Notes: generated by a model not told the origin, from the letters alone. Counted from the first letter of the stretch, positions 34,901 to 45,045 are shown. The stretch is DNA of 64,000 nt from Radiobacillus kanasensis (GCF_021049245.1 NZ_CP088020.1:1928001-1992000); one strand, 5' to 3'. Translations and numbers: made by a program.

Positions 34901-36082
34901 TTATTGATGATTTAACACGAATCGTTTTATTCTTTTTGCTGCTTCTTCTAATTGGTCTAAGGAAATAGCATAGGACAAGCGAACATTGTTTGGAGCACCG
35001 AATCCAGAACCCGGAACCAGAGCAACCTTCTCTTCCTCTAACAATGCTTTCACCCAGTCATCCACACTAGTAAACCCGTTGTTAGCAACGGCTTCCTGCA
35101 CATTTGGAAATAGGTAAAAGGCGCCTTCAGGTTTCACACAAGTGATTCCTGGAATATCCGTAATCCACTCATAAAGCTTATTCAATCTCTCCTGGAAAGC
35201 TAGTCGCATTTCTTCTACTTTCTCTTGAGATGAATCATAAGCTGCTAATGCTGCATACTGCGCAATGGAAGTTGGATTGGATGTGGAATGTGATGCAAGG
35301 TTAGTCATTGCTTTAATGATTGGTTCTCTACCTACTGCATATCCCATTCTCCAACCTGTCATCGAATGGGATTTCGATACACCATTAATGATAACCGTTT
35401 GCTCTTTTAATGCATCGGAAAGCTCTGCAATGGATACATGTGGCTTATCCGTGTAAATGAGTTTTTCATAAATTTCATCAGAAACGATTAATAAATCATG
35501 TTGAACACAAATTTCACCAAGCTTCTCAAGCTCTTCTTTCGTGTACATCATACCAGTTGGGTTACTCGGTGAGTTCAGGATAAAGGCTTTTGTTTGATCG
35601 GTAATGGCCTCTTTTAATTGTTGAGGTGTGATTTTAAACTCATTTTCTTCCTTCGCTTCCACAAAAACAGGTGTTCCCTCTGCTAATTTAACCTGTTCTG
35701 GATAACTAACCCAATACGGTGTTGGGATAATGACCTCATCACCAGGGTTTAGTAAAACTTGAAATAACGTAAACAGTGCGTGTTTAGCACCTGTCGTGAC
35801 AATCACTTGATTCGGTTCATAAGAAAGATGTTGATCTTCCAATAGTTTTTTTATAATAGCGGATTTTAGGACTGGAATACCACCAGCTGGTGTATATTTG
35901 GTCATCCCCTCATCCATGGATTGTTTAGCAGCATCTAAAATGTGCTCTGGTGTGTTAAAATCAGGTTCCCCAGCACCTAATCCAATCACATCATGCCCTT
36001 GTAATTTTAACTCTTTCGCTTTAGCCGTAATAGCAAGGGTCGATGATGGAGTAAGAGTTTTTACTCGATTTGCTAATTCCAT
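34901..36082 (-). CDS. aspB: Aspartate aminotransferase
   Basis: A 393-residue class I pyridoxal-phosphate aminotransferase. Visible sites are AGEPDFNTPEHI at the N-terminus, NSPSNPTGMMY, VSDEIYEKLIY, the cofactor Lys in INGVSKSHSMTGWRMGY, and VRLSYAISL with the substrate Arg. It interconverts aspartate and oxaloacetate. It lies upstream of asnS with 18 bp between, giving aspartate-linked genes in one operon, and downstream of ypmB. Confidence 0.94.
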   Translation of the reverse strand: MELANRVKTLTPSSTLAITAKAKELKLQGHDVIGLGAGEPDFNTPEHILDAAKQSMDEGMTKYTPAGGIPVLKSAIIKKLLEDQHLSYEPNQVIVTTGAKHALFTLFQVLLNPGDEVIIPTPYWVSYPEQVKLAEGTPVFVEAKEENEFKITPQQLKEAITDQTKAFILNSPSNPTGMMYTKEELEKLGEICVQHDLLIVSDEIYEKLIYTDKPHVSIAELSDALKEQTVIINGVSKSHSMTGWRMGYAVGREPIIKAMTNLASHSTSNPTSIAQYAALAAYDSSQEKVEEMRLAFQERLNKLYEWITDIPGITCVKPEGAFYLFPNVQEAVANNGFTSVDDWVKALLEEEKVALVPGSGFGAPNNVRLSYAISLDQLEEAAKRIKRFVLNHQ

Positions 36083-36097
36083 TTTCTCATCACCTTT

Positions 36098-36628
36098 CTA
36101 ATATAAAGATTGACGTAATCGATAATTGCCAAACTTTTCCCCATTCATAACATTATAATAGTCAAACACATACCTATCTTGATCATCTATGTATTTAATT
36201 TCCCATAGATAGGTATCGCCATTGACACCCATATTAAGGGATATAAAGGAACAGGACGAACACGTATTCATCCATTGATCCATCATCTCTTCTTCATTCA
36301 TGATATTTTTTTCTAACAATAGCCGAACAGGCTTCTTTTCATCCCCTTGAGGTACAAACGCAAACCCTCTTTCTCCATCCTCAGTAGTTCCTGTCACGAC
36401 ATGGTAAAATTTTTCCCCGTGATAACGATCCACTTCATCTGTCGAAACAAGAGCGGTTTGATCTAATGCTTCTTGCTTGGATTGTTCAAAACCTTTTGTC
36501 TTATTATCCATGGTTTCGTTATAGATCACAATTCCATACCCAATTGCTAAGGAAAGGATCAGGAAACAAACAAGTGGGAGCCACTTTAACCACTTAGGTA
36601 CGGTAGATGGTAAATACTGCTTTATCAT
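36098..36628 (-). CDS. ypmB: YpmB-like membrane-anchored protein (DUF5590)
   Basis: A 176-residue protein with one N-terminal membrane helix (about residues 16-36, LPLVCFLILSLAIGYGIVIYN) and an extracellular domain containing two PepSY-like repeats (DQTALVSTDEVDRYHGEKFYHVVTG and the later YLWEIKYIDDQDRYVFDYYNV). It corresponds to B. subtilis YpmB. The start at 36628 has GAGG six bases upstream and lies inside ypmA, so the two genes overlap by 35 bp. Function unknown; PepSY domains often act as protease inhibitors. Confidence 0.8.
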   Translation of the reverse strand: MIKQYLPSTVPKWLKWLPLVCFLILSLAIGYGIVIYNETMDNKTKGFEQSKQEALDQTALVSTDEVDRYHGEKFYHVVTGTTEDGERGFAFVPQGDEKKPVRLLLEKNIMNEEEMMDQWMNTCSSCSFISLNMGVNGDTYLWEIKYIDDQDRYVFDYYNVMNGEKFGNYRLRQSLY

Positions 36629-36764
36629 GTTCATCCTCATCCAATGCCAATCCAAACATTAAATCTTTTTCTTTTAGAGTACGATTTAAACAATCCACAA
36701 TTTTATATAAGTCTTCGGAGTGTTGAATCCTTACCGTTGATAACGTTTCGATTTTATTTTCCAT
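36594..36764 (-). CDS. ypmA: YpmA-like DUF4264 small protein
   Basis: A 56-residue protein beginning MENKIETLSTVRIQHSEDLY. AGGAGG is found upstream, and the 3' end overlaps ypmB. It matches the small YpmA proteins found between dinG and ypmB-aspB in bacilli. Its content is mostly one helix and a beta hairpin (DLMFGLALDEDEHDKAVFTIYRT). Function unknown. Confidence 0.8.
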   Translation of the reverse strand: MENKIETLSTVRIQHSEDLYKIVDCLNRTLKEKDLMFGLALDEDEHDKAVFTIYRT

Positions 36765-36934
36765 CTTCAAATCCTCCTCGGGTTCACAAATATTGTTACT
36801 CATAAGACCTTTATTTTTAACCTACAATACATGTATGGTTGAAAAGAAATTCCTAACCCATTATAACAGGTTCTAAGCACCATTTTGATGGTGTTTCTAA
36901 ATTTTTTCAACAAATAACCCTATCCCATACTTTT

Positions 36935-36960
36935 GTGCGCTTTCTTAAGCGCACTTTTTT
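36935..36960 (+). terminator. Terminator-like hairpin without an obvious gene
   Basis: GTGCGCTT (36935-36942) pairs with AAGCGCAC (36947-36954), followed by six T on the plus strand. A weaker hairpin, CACCAT-TTTG-ATGGTG plus TTTCT, lies at about 36881-36900. Both read to the right, while all nearby genes read left. The 250-bp region from 36765 to 37014 otherwise holds only the upstream region of ypmA. Confidence 0.5.
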
Positions 36961-37014
36961 CTTTTGTGCAGATATATGCTTGTTGGAAGAAGGAATTCCC
37001 TTCTTCCACAGCAT

Positions 37015-37806
37015 TTAAGATAGGATATCATAATTCTCCATATCCATTTTCACAATCGTTGTTCCGATTCGTTTTAATGGATAAACATCTATCCACGATT
37101 CATTTAATCGCTCAATCAATCCTTCATTGGGTTTACACTCTTCACAGCCAAACAGAATACTGATATGCGGATCGATTTTTTCTAAAAACGATTCACTAGG
37201 AGAATTGCCTCTTCCATAATCCCCAATTTTAATAATATGGGGATCAAGCGGATATTGGCTTATTTGCTCCTCATCCTCCACAGTACTGTTACTCATATAC
37301 AATACAGAAGTTTGACCAAATATAATCCCGAGGGTCATTTCTCCGGTTGATTCTGCATCCAAAACTCGAATGTGAAGATCTTTGGTCATCTCATGCATCT
37401 CCGATTGCTTCCAGTCTGTAGTAATAGTCGGGCTCACTTGGGCTTTACAGGCTTCACTTAGTTTCCCTGTGTATATGACGTTTGCGATATGATATCTTTT
37501 CGTTAATCGTTCCGTATTCCCACAATAATCAATGGTTTGTTTCGTTAAGATTAGCGTATCAATAGTTGATATTTCAAATTCCTCTAACAATGTCAGAAGC
37601 TTCTCTTCACTTTTTGGAGACCCAGTGTTGATTAGGATATTCTCTTCTTTGCCTGTTTGAATAAGAGTGGATTCTCCATCTGGTAGGCTTAGAAAGGCCA
37701 TGTATAGTTCATTTTCTTTTAAAACGTCTAAGGTATCACTTTCCATTATCACTGGATATACAAGTAGTAGGGCACTACATATACTTAAAAAACAATATTT
37801 TTTCAT
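37015..37806 (-). CDS. ComEC/MBL-fold-like protein lacking the metal site
   Basis: A 263-residue protein with an N-terminal signal or anchor (about residues 1-20). Its body resembles the metallo-beta-lactamase part of ComEC: MAFLSLPDGESTLIQTGKEENILINTG, then ISTIDTLILTKQTIDYCGNTERL. In active enzymes the second block carries the HxHxDH metal motif (LILTHPHxDHIGG). Here those positions read TKQTIDYCGN, so nearly all metal ligands are gone. It is probably catalytically inactive and outside the membrane. ATG 37806 follows GGGGTG. It lies between dinG and ypmA, where B. subtilis has no such gene as far as I recall. Confidence 0.6.
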   Translation of the reverse strand: MKKYCFLSICSALLLVYPVIMESDTLDVLKENELYMAFLSLPDGESTLIQTGKEENILINTGSPKSEEKLLTLLEEFEISTIDTLILTKQTIDYCGNTERLTKRYHIANVIYTGKLSEACKAQVSPTITTDWKQSEMHEMTKDLHIRVLDAESTGEMTLGIIFGQTSVLYMSNSTVEDEEQISQYPLDPHIIKIGDYGRGNSPSESFLEKIDPHISILFGCEECKPNEGLIERLNESWIDVYPLKRIGTTIVKMDMENYDILS

Positions 37807-37872
37807 TTTTACACCCCATATTCGGAGAGTTGTCTTTCCCACCATATAGGTTATGTAAAAATAAAAATCGTA

Positions 37873-40668
37873 TCATAACCACTCATCTGCTTTTTTTAAT
37901 AAATCGTACGTCGTACTGTACAAAATCGGAACCTTTGGTATAGAATCCACAAAGTATTTACCATATCTCGTTTTCATGATGCGATCATCACAAATGAACA
38001 CAATCCCTCTATCTGTACTGGAACGGATTAATCGTCCAAATCCTTGCTTAAAACGAATAACGGCATTTGGCAATGCTAAATCCATAAATGGATTTTTCCC
38101 TGCTTCTTTTATAAATTCAGCTTTCGCTTCATAGCTTGGATGATCTGGTGGTTGAAAAGGAAGTCGAACGATAAATAAACAGCTTAAATCATTACCTGGA
38201 ATGTCTACCCCTTCCCAAAATGAACTAGTTCCAAGTAATATAGCCTTGTCGTTCAATTGGAAATTCTTTTTTAGTCTGGTCCGACTTCCACTAGAAATAC
38301 CTTGAGCAATAAGAACAAATGAATTTTCTTCGTTCATCTCTTTCAAAAGGCGATAGGATTTTTTCAGCATATCATAAGAAGTAAATAGTACAAGCATTCG
38401 TCCTTGCGTAATCTCTGCCATCGAGTAGATGGCTTCACAGACGGAAAGAATAAAATCCTCTGATTTCCCATACTGAATAGCAGGGAAATCAGATGGGATC
38501 ATCACTTGAACCTGCTCTTCATACACATATGGCGACTGTATTTTCGTTTCCAGCACTTCCTGTTGCTCTAATCCGATTCTTTTTTTCATAAAATCAAAGG
38601 ATTGTTTCATTGTAAGAGTTGCACTTGTCAATATAACGCTTTTCTTTTCTTCAAATAAATGCTCCCACAACAATTTAGAGACATCGACTGGTTCACTATA
38701 TAGGAATACAGCATTACGTGCTCCATATGCTTCAATCTCAATCCACTTCACTTGTAAGGGATCGTTTGTTAGGAAAAAGAATTCAAGCTCATCAATGATT
38801 AGCTGCAATCGTTCGGTATAATAGCTGAAATCCTCCAAAGTTTCACTAACGAATTCTTGGTTTTGGATTTGTTTCTTTGCTTCTAATAAAACGTGAATCA
38901 AGTCACGAAGCTGAAAGGAAAGTCTCATCGCCATCTCTTTAATAGTGGGCCAATTTTCTAACGAATCATCTGTCCCAAAGCGATATTGAAAACGACCTAT
39001 ATCATTAACAGCAACTTGTTTTTTATGATGATCAATGGAAGAAAAAATAGTTCGGAATAGATCATCTGTTTCATTCATAGCGTCTTGCCATAAACGTTCC
39101 CATTCGAATTGCTGTAGGGTTTCATTTATCTGCTGATGCTGGCTAGATGCCTTTTCCAACCAGGATGATTCTTGTCCAGAAACGTGAATCTGCTTCAAGA
39201 GATACTGGACATGAAAGTAATCTAATTTCGAACCGAAATGCTTCGAAGCGGTTGTTTCTAAATGATGAGCTTCATCTAGAATGGCATATTGATAAGCAGG
39301 TAACAAATAACTTTCACTCGTCATGTCTGTGCATAGTAAGGAGTGATTTGTAATGATAATATCCGCCTTCTGAGCATTCACCCTCGCCCTTTGATAAAAC
39401 GACCTCGAATACCATGGAGAAGCTTGATCTAATACACGTTCTGCTTCAGTTGAAACTTTAGATAAAAATTGCTTCCCACTTGTCGGAAGTTGTATTTCAT
39501 CTAAATCCCCTGTTAACGTTTCTGTGAGCCAAACTAAAATAATGGCCTTCGTTAACGTCATATCATAATTGTCATATTCTTTACTATTTAATTCTGCTTC
39601 GAATCTTTTTAAGCTTAAATAATGCTGCTTCCCTTTTAATATTGCTACTTCAAATGGAAATGGGAGAGCCTTCTTCAAAAGAGGAACTTCTTTCTCAAGT
39701 AATTGACTCTGTAACTGTGTCAAATGGGTACTAATTACGACTCGTTTTTGGGAGGAAGCCGCATGATAAATGGCTGGAATAAGATAGGCTAGTGACTTTC
39801 CAGTGCCCGTTTCCGCTTCAATCAACCCATGAGTTTCAGATTGAAAAGCATCAAAAACTATTTCCGACATATCTCGCTGCCCTTTTCGTGCTTCAAAGTA
39901 CGGTAGAAAACTCCTTATCCCCTCCGGTTGCTCATATAATTGATCTAACAAATCTCCAAAGGAAATCGACTCTTTTTCTTTTTCTTCCGAATCGTGGATC
40001 TCCCGTTTTAGTAAAGCAATACCTCTAAAAATTTCTACATCTGTTCCGGACTCTTCTTGAAACGCAAGTTGGTCTATACGATTTTGGATAAGAATGGCTA
40101 AATCGCTTTTTAACACAGGTTCAAAATCTAATAAATGCACTAACGTTTCATACGGTAAGGTATATAGTTTAGACAAGAGTGTGTTTAACAGTTCTGCAGT
40201 AGCTAAAGCGTCGGAAAAGGCACGATGCGGGTTATCATGCATAAAAGAAAAATATTCTGCGAGCTGTCCAAGCTTATAGCCAGGAGCTTGGGGCAGAAGA
40301 ATTCGAGCGAGTTCCACTGTATCAATAACAGGTATATGTAGCGCAGCATATCCGCTTAATTGTAATTCTGCATTTAAAAAACCTAAGTCGAACGGAACAT
40401 TATGGGCTACAATGTAAGCATCTTCAAACATATGTATAATCTCTTCGGCAATATCCGAAAAAACAGGCGCATCCTTTACATGACTTTCTGTGATTCCAGT
40501 CAGATTCGATATAAACGCTGGAATGGAAGTATGAGGATTCAAAAAACTCGAGAACTCTTCGACTACCTCCTCGTTTTCCATAACGACGATACCAATTTCT
40601 ATTATACGATCACCCTTAGCTGGTGAGTGACCAGTTGTTTCTAAATCAAGGACCACAAATCGATTCAA
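37873..40668 (-). CDS. dinG: DinG-family helicase with N-terminal 3'-5' exonuclease
   Basis: A 931-residue two-domain protein. A DEDD exonuclease domain like the DNA polymerase III epsilon subunit comes first (about residues 5-165: VVLDLETTGHSPAKGDRIIEIG, VAHNVPFDLGFL, HRAFSDALATAELL). An XPD-like superfamily 2 helicase follows, with Walker A ETGTGKSLAYLIPA, the DEAH box in AILDEAHHLE, and motif VI GFGRLIRSSTDRG. The four iron-sulfur cysteines of E. coli DinG are not evident. A TTG start at 40668, eight bases after GGAGG, gives exactly the B. subtilis length. It unwinds or degrades DNA and possibly RNA in repair. Confidence 0.93.
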   Translation of the reverse strand: MNRFVVLDLETTGHSPAKGDRIIEIGIVVMENEEVVEEFSSFLNPHTSIPAFISNLTGITESHVKDAPVFSDIAEEIIHMFEDAYIVAHNVPFDLGFLNAELQLSGYAALHIPVIDTVELARILLPQAPGYKLGQLAEYFSFMHDNPHRAFSDALATAELLNTLLSKLYTLPYETLVHLLDFEPVLKSDLAILIQNRIDQLAFQEESGTDVEIFRGIALLKREIHDSEEKEKESISFGDLLDQLYEQPEGIRSFLPYFEARKGQRDMSEIVFDAFQSETHGLIEAETGTGKSLAYLIPAIYHAASSQKRVVISTHLTQLQSQLLEKEVPLLKKALPFPFEVAILKGKQHYLSLKRFEAELNSKEYDNYDMTLTKAIILVWLTETLTGDLDEIQLPTSGKQFLSKVSTEAERVLDQASPWYSRSFYQRARVNAQKADIIITNHSLLCTDMTSESYLLPAYQYAILDEAHHLETTASKHFGSKLDYFHVQYLLKQIHVSGQESSWLEKASSQHQQINETLQQFEWERLWQDAMNETDDLFRTIFSSIDHHKKQVAVNDIGRFQYRFGTDDSLENWPTIKEMAMRLSFQLRDLIHVLLEAKKQIQNQEFVSETLEDFSYYTERLQLIIDELEFFFLTNDPLQVKWIEIEAYGARNAVFLYSEPVDVSKLLWEHLFEEKKSVILTSATLTMKQSFDFMKKRIGLEQQEVLETKIQSPYVYEEQVQVMIPSDFPAIQYGKSEDFILSVCEAIYSMAEITQGRMLVLFTSYDMLKKSYRLLKEMNEENSFVLIAQGISSGSRTRLKKNFQLNDKAILLGTSSFWEGVDIPGNDLSCLFIVRLPFQPPDHPSYEAKAEFIKEAGKNPFMDLALPNAVIRFKQGFGRLIRSSTDRGIVFICDDRIMKTRYGKYFVDSIPKVPILYSTTYDLLKKADEWL

Positions 40669-40725
40669 GTGATTCACCTCCAACTTCCATCCCTGTCACT
40701 ATGGTTTATTTTATGTCTATAGGAA

Positions 40726-40750
40726 AACTCTTATCAAGTTGATAAGAGTT
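40726..40750 (-). terminator. Terminator of the pan operon
   Basis: AACTCTTATC and GATAAGAGTT pair over 10 bp just past the panD stop; on the minus strand the stem is followed only by TTCC after its own T residues, so it is of moderate strength. Confidence 0.6.
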
Positions 40751-40767
40751 CCCTTCACCTTATACGA

Positions 40768-41151
40768 TTATAATATCGTTAACGGAGGTTCTTCTTCTAT
40801 AACATCCGCAATCGAGTTATCCTCATTCATTAAAGCCACTTTTGGCTTAAATGCCGCCAATTCTTCATTGGAAACCATCGCATAGGAAACAATGATCACC
40901 ACATCATCCTTCTGGACCAATCGGGCAGCCGCACCATTTAAACAAACGACTCCAGATCCTCTTTCCCCTGCAATCACATAGGTTTCTAATCGTGCACCAT
41001 TGTTGTTATTTACAATTTGTACTTTCTCGTGCGGTAAGATGCCCACTTGATCTATAATATCCTGGTCAATAGTAATACTTCCCACGTAATTTAAATTGGC
41101 TTCGGTGACACGTGCTCGATGAATTTTTGCTTTCATCATGGTACGTAGCAT
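40768..41151 (-). CDS. panD: Aspartate 1-decarboxylase
   Basis: The 127-residue proenzyme makes beta-alanine from aspartate for pantothenate. The self-cleavage site is YVGSITID, between Gly24 and Ser25, where Ser becomes the pyruvoyl group. Lys9 in [18 protein letters not shown] and Tyr58-type residues in [12 protein letters not shown] are in place. It follows panC by 4 bp with a GGGGG site, as the last gene of birA-panB-panC-panD. Confidence 0.95.
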   Translation of the reverse strand: MLRTMMKAKIHRARVTEANLNYVGSITIDQDIIDQVGILPHEKVQIVNNNNGARLETYVIAGERGSGVVCLNGAAARLVQKDDVVIIVSYAMVSNEELAAFKPKVALMNEDNSIADVIEEEPPLTIL

Positions 41152-41155
41152 AGCG

Positions 41156-42034
41156 TTATCCCCCTAATGTAACGTCTGTTTTACTTCCTTCCCTTTGAAA
41201 AATAACATTATCAATAAGCCTAGCATGTTCAAAGAAAACAGCAATAGCTAGTATAACCTGTCCGTCTATATAGTCGACCGGTTTTAGATCCGGATAAGAT
41301 AATAGTTCCACATAATCTATTTTACCATGAGTATGGCTCTGGATGAATCGTTCCACACCCTTAACAATTGTAACAGGATTTCGTTCCCCGTCAATAACAA
41401 GTTTTCTTCCCGCTTCCAACGATTGGTAAAGGCTTGGAGCTTCCGCTCGTTCTTGTTCACTCAAGTAAACATTCCGACTACTTTTGGCCAAGCCATCCGC
41501 TTCCCTGACAGTGGACACGGGCACGATTTCTATTGGAAAATTAAAGTCATGAATCAAACTGTCCACGACCGCAACCTGTTGGGCATCCTTTAGTCCAAAG
41601 TAACATCTAGTAGGCTGGGTCAGATGAAACAGCTTCGTTAATACGGTCACGACACCATCAAAGTGCCCCGGTCGTCTTTTCCCACACAACACTTCGTTTC
41701 TACTCACGACCTGCAAGTTAATGGATGAATCGTTTGGGTACATGTCTTCAACAGTTGGAAGAAATAAAAGATTAACGTTCTCGCTTTCCGCTACTTTTTT
41801 ATCACGTTCTTCATCCCGAGGATACCGATCGTAATCCTCATTTGGTCCAAACTGTAGGGGATTTACAAAAATACTGACAATCACGATATCGTTTTGTTCT
41901 CTCGCTTTTTTCATTAAACGTTGATGACCATCGTGTAAAAAACCCATAGTTGGTACGAATCCGATTGCTTTCCCTTGTTGTTTATAAGCTTTCACCTGTT
42001 CGTTTAATGCTTGTATGCTACGGACTACGTCCAT
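41156..42034 (-). CDS. panC: Pantothenate synthetase
   Basis: A 292-residue ligase joining pantoate and beta-alanine with ATP. Signatures are [20 protein letters not shown] (HxGH-type ATP site), [46 protein letters not shown], and the KSSRNVYLS (KMSKS-like) loop. It lies between panB and panD in the standard order. Length and motifs are typical and complete. Confidence 0.95.
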   Translation of the reverse strand: MDVVRSIQALNEQVKAYKQQGKAIGFVPTMGFLHDGHQRLMKKAREQNDIVIVSIFVNPLQFGPNEDYDRYPRDEERDKKVAESENVNLLFLPTVEDMYPNDSSINLQVVSRNEVLCGKRRPGHFDGVVTVLTKLFHLTQPTRCYFGLKDAQQVAVVDSLIHDFNFPIEIVPVSTVREADGLAKSSRNVYLSEQERAEAPSLYQSLEAGRKLVIDGERNPVTIVKGVERFIQSHTHGKIDYVELLSYPDLKPVDYIDGQVILAIAVFFEHARLIDNVIFQREGSKTDVTLGG

Positions 42035-42048
42035 GTTATTGCCTCCTG

Positions 42049-42879
42049 TTATAAATCCTTCAAAAGCTCCTCATTCATGGTATAGGAATGGTCTTCTGAC
42101 GGGAACGTTTGCTGTTTTACTTCTTTTATGTAAGACTCGATAGCTGTTCGGATAGGAGAAGAGATATCTTCATAAGCTTTCACAAATTTCGGTAACCTTG
42201 AGACACCATACTGTACAAGATCATGATAGACCAACACTTGCCCATCACAATCAGGACCAGCACCTATACCGATTGTTGGAATCTTTACATGGCTCGTAAT
42301 CACAGAAGCCAGTTGTTTAGGTACACATTCTAACACGATAGCCATTGCACCATGTGCCTCTAATTGTTGTGCATCGCGCAACAGTTTTTCAGCTGCTTGT
42401 TTATCTTTCCCCTGTACTTTAAAGCCACCGAGTACATGAACGGATTGAGGGGTCAAACCGATATGGGATACAACCGGGATACCTGCGTCCGTCAATTTTT
42501 TAGTCAAGGCCAATACTTCTTCCGACGCGCCCTCTAGCTTTAAGGCTTGTGCGTTCGTTTGTTGGAAAATTCTACGTGCATTGAGTAAGGAATCTTCCAT
42601 GGAGATATGATAGGACATGAAGGGCATATCGACGACAACAAACGTATCCGTAGCTGCTCTTGTTACTGCCTTCCCATGGTGGATCATATCGTCTACGGTT
42701 ACTTGGACAGTAGAGTCATACCCTAATACGACCATTCCGAGGGAATCCCCGACCAACACCATATCCACACTGGCTTCTTGTGCAGTAAGAGCGGATGGAT
42801 AGTCATACGCCGTAATCATGGTGATTTTTTCATTTTCCTGCTTCATTTTTTGAAGTTGAAGATTTGTTTTCATATTCAA
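42049..42879 (-). CDS. panB: Ketopantoate hydroxymethyltransferase
   Basis: A 276-residue enzyme adding a hydroxymethyl group from methylene-tetrahydrofolate to ketoisovalerate, the first step to pantothenate. Motifs are [36 protein letters not shown] with the magnesium ligand, [33 protein letters not shown] and [17 protein letters not shown]. It is followed by panC with 14 bp between and preceded by birA with 6 bp. Confidence 0.95.
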   Translation of the reverse strand: MNMKTNLQLQKMKQENEKITMITAYDYPSALTAQEASVDMVLVGDSLGMVVLGYDSTVQVTVDDMIHHGKAVTRAATDTFVVVDMPFMSYHISMEDSLLNARRIFQQTNAQALKLEGASEEVLALTKKLTDAGIPVVSHIGLTPQSVHVLGGFKVQGKDKQAAEKLLRDAQQLEAHGAMAIVLECVPKQLASVITSHVKIPTIGIGAGPDCDGQVLVYHDLVQYGVSRLPKFVKAYEDISSPIRTAIESYIKEVKQQTFPSEDHSYTMNEELLKDL

Positions 42880-42885
42880 GCTCCT

Positions 42886-43854
42886 TCACCAAATAATCTC
42901 ACCGGAATATAACGGTGTTCGTTTCCCGTTGTTTTCTACTAACAAAGAACCATCTTCTTGTAAGCCAACTATTTTTACACGTTGCTCTTCTTGCATTGTT
43001 TTCACCGTTACTTCGTGGCCAATTTTATATCCGTAGTCTTCCCAAATAGATCGAATGGTTGCAAATCCTTCCTTTATGTAGTGCTCATACTTTTTTTCAA
43101 AGTCCTGCAAGATATGTTGGATGATCACACGCATGTCCCATTCTTTGTCTGTTTCCGTTCGAATACTAGTCGCTTTTTCTCTAAGTTCTTCAGGGAAGTC
43201 TGTCCCCTTCTGATTAACATTTATTCCAATACCGATGATCAAGTATTGAATCTGGTCATGCTCAGATTGCATCTCTGTCAGTATTCCAGCTACTTTTCGA
43301 TCCCCAATAAATATATCATTTGGCCATTTAATAGCTGGTCTTACCGATGTGATTTCTTCAATCACCTTCACTAATACTGTCGCGGTTAATAAGGTTAGCT
43401 GGGACGCTTGGTATGGGAGTACAACTGGTCGCAGAAGTAGACTCATCCAAATTCCTTGATTTGGTGAATGCCAGGCGCGATTTAATCGACCTTTTCCTGC
43501 AGTTTGTTCATCTGCAATCACAACCGTCCCATGCTCGGCTCCATCAATAGCTAGTTTTTGTGCCAGCGTTTGAGTGGAAGGGGTGACTGGTTTATGAATC
43601 ACCTGTTTTCCTAACCAATCGGTGTGAAGTCCCCATTGAATCGTGTTAACGCTTAGCTTGTCTGGAGATTCGATAATCTTATAGCCTTTTTTGGCGATAG
43701 CCTCAATCACATATCCATCTTTTTCTAATTCCTTCATATGCTTCCATACAGCGGTTCGAGATATTTCCAAAACATTTGAAATTTGTTGTCCGGAGATGTA
43801 CTCGGCTTTTGCTTTCTCTAAAAGGTTAATAATTCGTTGGCGGGTGTTCTCCAT
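42886..43854 (-). CDS. birA: Biotin--protein ligase and biotin operon repressor
   Basis: A 322-residue bifunctional protein. The N-terminal winged helix (residues about 1-60, YISGQQISNVLEISRTAVWKHMKELEKDGY) should bind bio operators. The central ligase domain has the biotinyl-AMP loop GKGRLNRAWHSP, WPNDIFIGDRKVAGILTE and GIGINVNQ, and the C-terminal SH3-like domain is complete. It attaches biotin to carboxylases and represses biotin genes. It overlaps the 3' end of cca by 29 bp, indicating translational coupling. Confidence 0.95.
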   Translation of the reverse strand: MENTRQRIINLLEKAKAEYISGQQISNVLEISRTAVWKHMKELEKDGYVIEAIAKKGYKIIESPDKLSVNTIQWGLHTDWLGKQVIHKPVTPSTQTLAQKLAIDGAEHGTVVIADEQTAGKGRLNRAWHSPNQGIWMSLLLRPVVLPYQASQLTLLTATVLVKVIEEITSVRPAIKWPNDIFIGDRKVAGILTEMQSEHDQIQYLIIGIGINVNQKGTDFPEELREKATSIRTETDKEWDMRVIIQHILQDFEKKYEHYIKEGFATIRSIWEDYGYKIGHEVTVKTMQEEQRVKIVGLQEDGSLLVENNGKRTPLYSGEIIW

Positions 43855-45031
43855 GACTTAGCACCCACTCCTTTATCTTCTTTTTATCGTTTCGTTGTTT
43901 TCCAATTACTACAGCATGCTCAATGGCTTCCGTCCACATGCCAATCCAAGGACCTTTTTGTTTTTGGGGAAACCAACTAGCAAGGTCAGTGCCATTGATA
44001 CTCAACTGTTTTCTTTCTTTTATCGGTAATTGTCGTCGAATTTCTAACACACTGTCCAATGAGATTGTATGATTGTTTAATACATCAAGAACACGGATAA
44101 AGCTCTCGTCTAAAGAAGCTGGTAGCTGATAAATCATCCAAGCGTCAAGACCATGTTCCTGAAAATAGTAAGTAGCAGTTACGAGCTGTTCTGCTTCCCT
44201 TTGGGTATGTCTAGAAAGCTTCCACTTTTGGCCAAAAACACGAATTCCAATAGTATCATCTAAAAAGTGGCAGAGAGTTAGCAACTCACGAATATGTCCT
44301 AATGGTTTAGAAAGAGCCCTTATCCGATCTTGGATATTGCCTGATTCCTGTATGACAGGGATCTGTGATGCAAGTCTTGTTTCGAAAAATAGCTGTAATC
44401 CACGTTCCACAAACCGACCAGCCAAAAGCTTTTCAAACTCTTGTACAATTCGTTCGATCGAAATGTTTGCTAATAAGGGTCCATACTCCTTCATTGCTTT
44501 TTTTGAATTAGGTTCAACATGAAATCCTAATTGACTAACAAAACGTGCAGCGCGCATGATGCGTAAGGGGTCTTCTTGAAAACGTAATGACGGCTCCCTT
44601 ACCGTACGAATCTGTTGATTAGTTAAGTCAGCTTGCCCATTAAATGGATCGAAAAGATTACCTGTCTCATCCATCGCGATAGCATTCATCGTAAAATCAC
44701 GCCGTGACAAGTCTTTCTCAATTTCATGTACAAATTGAACCTGATCTGGATGTCTAAAATCCGAGTAACTACTCTCCTCTCGGAACGTAGTTACTTCAAA
44801 CGACTCCCCTTGCATACGTACGATAACCGTCCCATGTTCAATCCCAACTGGGATCACTTTCGGGAAAATTTCTTGAACTTGTTCCGGTTTTGCTGATGTT
44901 GCAATGTCAATGTCATTCGTCTTCCTTTTTAACAGAAAATCCCGAACATATCCACCAACAAAATAAGCTTCATACCCATTGTCTTTTAATGTTTCTATGA
45001 TTTTTTTTCCTTTTTGAAAGCCTGTGTTCAT
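43826..45031 (-). CDS. cca: CCA tRNA nucleotidyltransferase
   Basis: A 401-residue class II enzyme adding CCA to tRNA 3' ends. The nucleotidyltransferase motif FVGGYVRDFLLKRKTNDIDIATSA is at about residues 22-45 with the two catalytic Asp. RRDFTMNAIAMDETG (motif B), DPLRIMRAARFVSQLGF (motif C/D with the base-selecting arginine) and the helical C-terminus follow. It lies between bshA and birA as in B. subtilis. Confidence 0.95.
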   Translation of the reverse strand: MNTGFQKGKKIIETLKDNGYEAYFVGGYVRDFLLKRKTNDIDIATSAKPEQVQEIFPKVIPVGIEHGTVIVRMQGESFEVTTFREESSYSDFRHPDQVQFVHEIEKDLSRRDFTMNAIAMDETGNLFDPFNGQADLTNQQIRTVREPSLRFQEDPLRIMRAARFVSQLGFHVEPNSKKAMKEYGPLLANISIERIVQEFEKLLAGRFVERGLQLFFETRLASQIPVIQESGNIQDRIRALSKPLGHIRELLTLCHFLDDTIGIRVFGQKWKLSRHTQREAEQLVTATYYFQEHGLDAWMIYQLPASLDESFIRVLDVLNNHTISLDSVLEIRRQLPIKERKQLSINGTDLASWFPQKQKGPWIGMWTEAIEHAVVIGKQRNDKKKIKEWVLSHGEHPPTNY

Positions 45032-45045
45032 ATTGAAACACCCCT

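Noticed and set aside
34883..34903. T-box leader before asnS
   Set aside because: The gap to aspB is only about 20 bp; asnS is internal to an operon.
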